Source of the DNA: UBA8752 sp964223495
GTDB taxonomy: Bacteria; Bacteroidota; Bacteroidia; Flavobacteriales_D; Sanyastnellaceae
Assembly (NCBI GenBank): GCA_964223495.1
Contig: CAXQGL010000048.1
Coordinates: 1-28,836, forward strand
Length of the DNA stretch: 28,836 nucleotides
Reading direction: 5' to 3'
Each line of letters starts with the position of its first letter. Position 1 is the stretch's first letter. The translations under genes and the position numbers were made by a program. The notes beneath the pieces were generated by a model, which saw only the letters and a program-made list of their open reading frames with translations, was not told the DNA's origin and searched no databases. Of this stretch, positions 24,696 through 28,836 are shown piece after piece.

Positions 24696-26864
24696 ATGCC
24701 AAGGGTGCTTCACCACCTTGTAAACGCCATCCTTCTTGTTATGTTGCCTCCTGTTGTGAAGAATCTCCCTTCATCCCCTTCTGATGATGGACAAAATGAC
24801 CCGCTGAGGTCCTTGCGTCTATTGGAGGCCTTTGCTGCTGATCTGGTGGACATTCACGACCCGGCACAACTGCTGTGGGCCGTGGCTGAGAAGGTGATCA
24901 GCAAATTGAAATGGGAGGACTGCGTCATCTACATGCTCGATGAACGACGAAAAGTCCTCGTCCAGACAGCGGCATATGGTCCGAAGAACATCGACTATGA
25001 GTCCATCTGCGAGCCGATCGAGATTCCACTGGGCAAGGGCATTGTGGGAAACGTAGCGGCTTCACGAAAAACCAGGCTGATCAACGATACACGCCGCCAC
25101 CCCGAGTACATTCAGGACGATGCATCTCGACTTTCCGAGCTCGCAGTGCCCATCAAAATGGGGGACCGGTTGCTCGGAGTCATCGACAGCGAACATCCGG
25201 ATACCGGATTCTACGGTCCTGAGGAACAACTCATTTTGGAGACCATCGCCAGCATTACGGCGACCAAACTGGAGAAAGCGAAGAGTTCAAGGGACAGTGA
25301 GGAACTGGCGTTGTTCTACAAGCGGAATCCCAATCCAGTCATGCAGATTGATGCCAATCGCATCATCAACATCATGAACATTGCTGCGGCCGACTGTTTT
25401 CAGGGAAGATTCAGCAAAGGAGACGAGATCAACAGACCGGGACTCGATGAAGCGTTGAATGAAGCAGTGGAGAAAGGGAGCAGCCGTTGGGAATGCTCAT
25501 TGCTCGATGAAGACACAGGTGTCATCAGGGTTGGGGAATTCCGGATCGTTCGCCTCCCCACGGGAGACTTCAACCTTTATGGAAACGAGATCACCCACAT
25601 CATAGAGCTCAAGAAAGCTGCAGAAGCCGCGAATCTGGCCAAGTCGAATTTCCTTTCAGTGATGTCCCATGAAATCCGAACACCGCTCAATGCCGTGCTC
25701 GGATTGACGGACCTGCTCATCCATGACAACCCAAGCCGGGAAGAGCAGTTGCGGCATCTGGCCTACATGGAATTCTCCGGACGCCACCTGCTCAGCCTGG
25801 TCAACGACATCCTCGACCTGGAGAAGCTGGCCTCCGGCAAGGCGAAATCCATCAACACTGCATTCGCGCTCAGCGACCTCATCCACTCCATCATCGAGAG
25901 CTTCCGCAACCGGGCCGAAAAGACCGGCATAGAATTGAAGCTCACGCTGGACCCCGGCATCCCGGACCGCATCGAGACGGATGTCAAATGGTTGACCCAG
26001 ATTCTCAACAACCTGCTCAGCAACGCCATCAAGTACACCGACAAAGGATGGGTTGAATTGGTCATCGACAGCACTGAAATCAACGGGCAGGAAGGCTTGA
26101 GTATCGAAGTCAAGGATACTGGCCAAGGCATTCCACTCAGTGAACAGCAGCGGATCCTGCAACCATTCGAACAAATCAGGTCCAATCCGAGCATCGAAGG
26201 AACGGGCCTTGGCCTTGCCATCGTAAACAGCCTCATCCAAAGGCTGGAAGGCACGATCAACATCGACAGCATGCCTGGGGAAGGCTCCACTTTCACAGTG
26301 GTAATTCCAATCTACAGTGTGGAGTCCGCCGCCTCAAATGACGGCAAGCTGCCCGCCGAAAAGCCTCATTCGGAAGCGAAAGACGCGTCCACCAATGGCA
26401 TCACAGTGCCCCCAGCATCTCAGGAAAAAGCCGCAATCCACACGCAAGGTGAAAATCAGGACTTCCCCATCCTGTTGGCAGACGACAACGAGCTGAACCG
26501 GTTCGTAGCATGCAAGCTCCTGGAGCGGTGGGGCCACACGGTGGTCGAAGCATTGGATGGAGCATCCGCCATCGAGGAATGGCAGCAATTGAAACCCTGC
26601 ATCGTGCTGATGGATGTCCAGATGCCGAATGTTGATGGGATCGAGGCGACACAGCGGATCCGCGACATGGAACAAAACCATCCGGAATTGCCGAAAAGTC
26701 CCATCATCGCCCTGACGGCGGATGCAGAGGAAAAGACCCTGCTGAGGATCCTGGCCGCAGGCATGGACGACCGGGTCATCAAACCCTTCGATCCACCCAT
26801 GCTCCAGGCCATGCTCAACCAGTACATGAAGCGGCTGGCGAGAACTTCAGGAATGACCACCTGA
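24696..26864 (+). CDS. Soluble hybrid histidine kinase (GAF, PAS-like, HisKA, HATPase, receiver)
   Basis: The 722-residue protein has a GAF domain (about 40-195; VGNVAASRKTRLINDT, VPIKMGDRLLGVIDSE) and a PAS-like segment (about 205-305; FYKRNPNPVMQID). A HisKA helix carries phospho-acceptor His325 in SHEIRTPLNAVLG. The HATPase domain shows N-box NNLLSNAIKYT, G1 DTGQGIP and G2 GTGLGLA. A Ser/Ala/Pro-rich linker (about 540-590) leads to a receiver domain with ADDN, phospho-Asp640 (VLMDVQMP), LTAD and IKPF Lys696. Apart from a doubtful hydrophobic N-terminus there is no membrane segment, so it senses an internal signal. A start at Met16 (24741) would remove that stretch and may be the true one. 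No HPt or response-regulator gene is adjacent. A role with the upstream methionine operon is only positional. Confidence 0.93.
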   Translation: MPRVLHHLVNAILLVMLPPVVKNLPSSPSDDGQNDPLRSLRLLEAFAADLVDIHDPAQLLWAVAEKVISKLKWEDCVIYMLDERRKVLVQTAAYGPKNIDYESICEPIEIPLGKGIVGNVAASRKTRLINDTRRHPEYIQDDASRLSELAVPIKMGDRLLGVIDSEHPDTGFYGPEEQLILETIASITATKLEKAKSSRDSEELALFYKRNPNPVMQIDANRIINIMNIAAADCFQGRFSKGDEINRPGLDEALNEAVEKGSSRWECSLLDEDTGVIRVGEFRIVRLPTGDFNLYGNEITHIIELKKAAEAANLAKSNFLSVMSHEIRTPLNAVLGLTDLLIHDNPSREEQLRHLAYMEFSGRHLLSLVNDILDLEKLASGKAKSINTAFALSDLIHSIIESFRNRAEKTGIELKLTLDPGIPDRIETDVKWLTQILNNLLSNAIKYTDKGWVELVIDSTEINGQEGLSIEVKDTGQGIPLSEQQRILQPFEQIRSNPSIEGTGLGLAIVNSLIQRLEGTINIDSMPGEGSTFTVVIPIYSVESAASNDGKLPAEKPHSEAKDASTNGITVPPASQEKAAIHTQGENQDFPILLADDNELNRFVACKLLERWGHTVVEALDGASAIEEWQQLKPCIVLMDVQMPNVDGIEATQRIRDMEQNHPELPKSPIIALTADAEEKTLLRILAAGMDDRVIKPFDPPMLQAMLNQYMKRLARTSGMTT

Positions 26865-26878
26865 AGACCGCCACTCCT

Positions 26879-28186
26879 CTATTTCTTCCGGAAGAACAAC
26901 CGGATGGGAACTCCACTGAAATCGTAGCGTTCCCGGATGCGGTTTTCAACGAACCGCTTGTACGGATCCTTGATGTACTGCGGCAAGTTGCAATAGAAGG
27001 CGAAGGTCGGCACTTGCGAGGGCAACTGGGTAATGTACTTGATGCTCACGCTCTTCCCCTTGTAGATGGGCGGAGGCTGGTCCTTGACGATGGGCAACAG
27101 GACATCATTGAGCTCCGAGGTCGACACCTTCAACTTACGCTGGTGGTAGACGTGCAATGCGGCCTCCAGCGCCTTGAAGACGCGTTGTTTGGTGAGGTTG
27201 GAAGTGAACACCACGGGCACATCCGAGAAAGGCGCCATCTTCTCCTCGAGCACCGCCCGATAGGCATTCATGGTGTGCTCATCCTTCTCGACCAGGTCCC
27301 ACTTGTTCACCACGACCACCGCGCCACGATAACTGTCGAGAACGTGCCAGAAGATGTGCTGATCCTGCTTCTCCATGCCCTGCGTGGCATCGAGCAGCAA
27401 CAAGCAGACATCACTCTGGTCGATGGCCTTGATGGTCCTCACCGTGCTGTAGAACTCAAGACTGTCGTCAACCTTCTTCCGCTTCCTCAATCCCGCCGTA
27501 TCCACAATCTCGAAATCGAATCCGAAGGCGTTGAAGTGCGTGTGCACACTGTCCCGGGTCGTCCCCGCAATGTCCGTCACGATGTTGCGCTCCTCACCGA
27601 GCAGGGTATTGATCAACGTGCTCTTCCCGACGTTGGGCCTTCCGACCACAGCCAACCTGGGCAATCCAAGGTCCGGTGCCTCCTCCTTTTCCGGCAACAG
27701 CGCCACCAGCACATCGAGAAGGTCACCCGTACCGTATCCATTGTTGGCGCTGATTCCATGCAACCCGTCCCCCAAACCCAGCGCGTAGAATTCCGCCGTC
27801 GTGTACTCCTGGGCACCCGTATCCACCTTGTTGACCACGAGCATGACAGGCTTGCCACTCCGACGCACGAGATGGGCGATGTCCTGATCGAGGTCGGTGA
27901 TCCCCGTCTGTGCATCAACCATGAACAGAATCAAACCCGCCTCCTCCATGCTCACCTCCACCTGTTCCCGGATCACACCCTCGAACACATCATCGGTCCC
28001 GGTGGCATAGCCGCCCGTATCGATGACGGTGAAGGACCTCCCTCCCCATTGCGCCTGACCGTACTTCCGGTCTCGGGTCGTCCCGGCTGTCGGATCCGTG
28101 ATCGCATCACGGGTCTCCGTCAACCGATTGAACAGCGTCGACTTCCCGACGTTGGGCCTTCCAATGATGGTGACCAAATCCTTCAT
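26879..28186 (-). CDS. der: Ribosome-assembly GTPase Der (EngA)
   Basis: Der is a tandem-GTPase needed for 50S subunit maturation. The 435-residue protein has two G domains: the first with GRPNVGKST (9-17), DTGG and NKVD, the second with GRPNVGKST (near residue 180), DTAGLRKR and NKWD. A C-terminal KH-like domain follows (IKYITQLPSQVPTFAFYCN, PYKRFVENRIRERYDFSG). The ATG at 28186 gives the family start MKDLVTIIGRPNVGKST; the open frame continues upstream through the rRNA terminator but is not coding. It lies 45 nt behind the rRNA operon's terminator on the same strand, with no obvious promoter of its own, so limited read-through from the rRNA operon is possible. Confidence 0.98.
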   Translation of the reverse strand: MKDLVTIIGRPNVGKSTLFNRLTETRDAITDPTAGTTRDRKYGQAQWGGRSFTVIDTGGYATGTDDVFEGVIREQVEVSMEEAGLILFMVDAQTGITDLDQDIAHLVRRSGKPVMLVVNKVDTGAQEYTTAEFYALGLGDGLHGISANNGYGTGDLLDVLVALLPEKEEAPDLGLPRLAVVGRPNVGKSTLINTLLGEERNIVTDIAGTTRDSVHTHFNAFGFDFEIVDTAGLRKRKKVDDSLEFYSTVRTIKAIDQSDVCLLLLDATQGMEKQDQHIFWHVLDSYRGAVVVVNKWDLVEKDEHTMNAYRAVLEEKMAPFSDVPVVFTSNLTKQRVFKALEAALHVYHQRKLKVSTSELNDVLLPIVKDQPPPIYKGKSVSIKYITQLPSQVPTFAFYCNLPQYIKDPYKRFVENRIRERYDFSGVPIRLFFRKK

Positions 28187-28230
28187 GTCATCTCTCGTGG
28201 CTGCGCGGTGAACCGCCGCGCGAAATTGGG

Positions 28231-28258
28231 CAAAAAAAAGGGGCCCCCGAAGGGGCCC
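28231..28258 (-). terminator. Strong Rho-independent terminator of the rRNA operon
   Basis: On the minus strand GGGGCCCC-TTCG-GGGGCCCC forms a perfect 8-bp all-G/C stem closed by a UUCG tetraloop and is followed directly by eight T residues. It begins about 5 nt past the 5S 3' end, so it ends the rRNA transcript ahead of der. Confidence 0.93.
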
Positions 28259-28262
28259 CAAG

Positions 28263-28367
<105 letters not shown>

Positions 28368-28439
28368 TCGTTCTTGTTGAATTCATTGGGCCGTTGCCTT
28401 GAAATCAACGAATGTGTTGACATATTGGTAGAGTAATCA

Positions 28440-28836
<397 letters not shown>

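Overview
The window is a chromosomal segment of a GC-rich Bacteroidota, most likely an aquatic Flavobacteriales relative. This rests on three things. Start codons lack Shine-Dalgarno sequences, and several gaps carry candidate TTG / TAnnTTTG promoters. The first gene is a large secreted protein with the GCTD..ACNYD..A..DDGSC repeat common in that group. Several genes are Bacteroidota-typical forms: a methionine synthase split into two proteins, a Tgt without zinc cysteines, a SiaB-type kinase, and a periplasmic protein usually mislabelled 'asparagine synthetase B'. I see no phage, insertion sequence, CRISPR array or conventional defence island; most of the window is conserved housekeeping sequence.

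Layout. 1-5398 (-) is the N-terminal ~1,799 codons of a giant exported protein that runs off the left edge: signal peptide, unknown N-terminal domain, eleven acidic Cys-rich repeats, a possible carbohydrate-binding-like module, a FAS1-like segment, then about five HYR-like modules. A ~0.5 kb non-coding gap follows, then an initiator tRNA (-) with its own terminator and likely promoter. On the + strand come era and ispE (overlapping), convergent with a tgt-lptF/G pair (-). Next (+) are a DUF554 membrane protein, a WYL regulator, two coupled small unknown genes, and a SiaB-like kinase. The 'asparagine synthetase B'-named protein and dnaB lie on the - strand, with a probable lipoprotein divergent from dnaB and then a Nudix-fold regulator (+).

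The best-integrated unit is a methionine/SAM island at 18447-24601. metK (-) is divergent from a SAM-I riboswitch that leads metH part 1, metH part 2 and metF (+), the three genes joined by 4-nt ATGA overlaps. MetF makes methyl-THF, the split MetH uses it to methylate homocysteine, MetK turns methionine into SAM, and SAM is read by the riboswitch. An orphan soluble hybrid histidine kinase follows, then der (-), and the 3' end of an rRNA operon (23S, 5S, strong terminator; -) at the right edge.

The less ordinary observations are the domain mix and DNA-level repetition of the giant protein, the compact metK/riboswitch promoter region, the degenerate Nudix box of the regulator, loss of zinc ligands in Tgt, an inverted repeat framing the siaB-like promoter, and the two small unknown genes behind the WYL regulator. 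I do not see clear evidence for a wholly new system.
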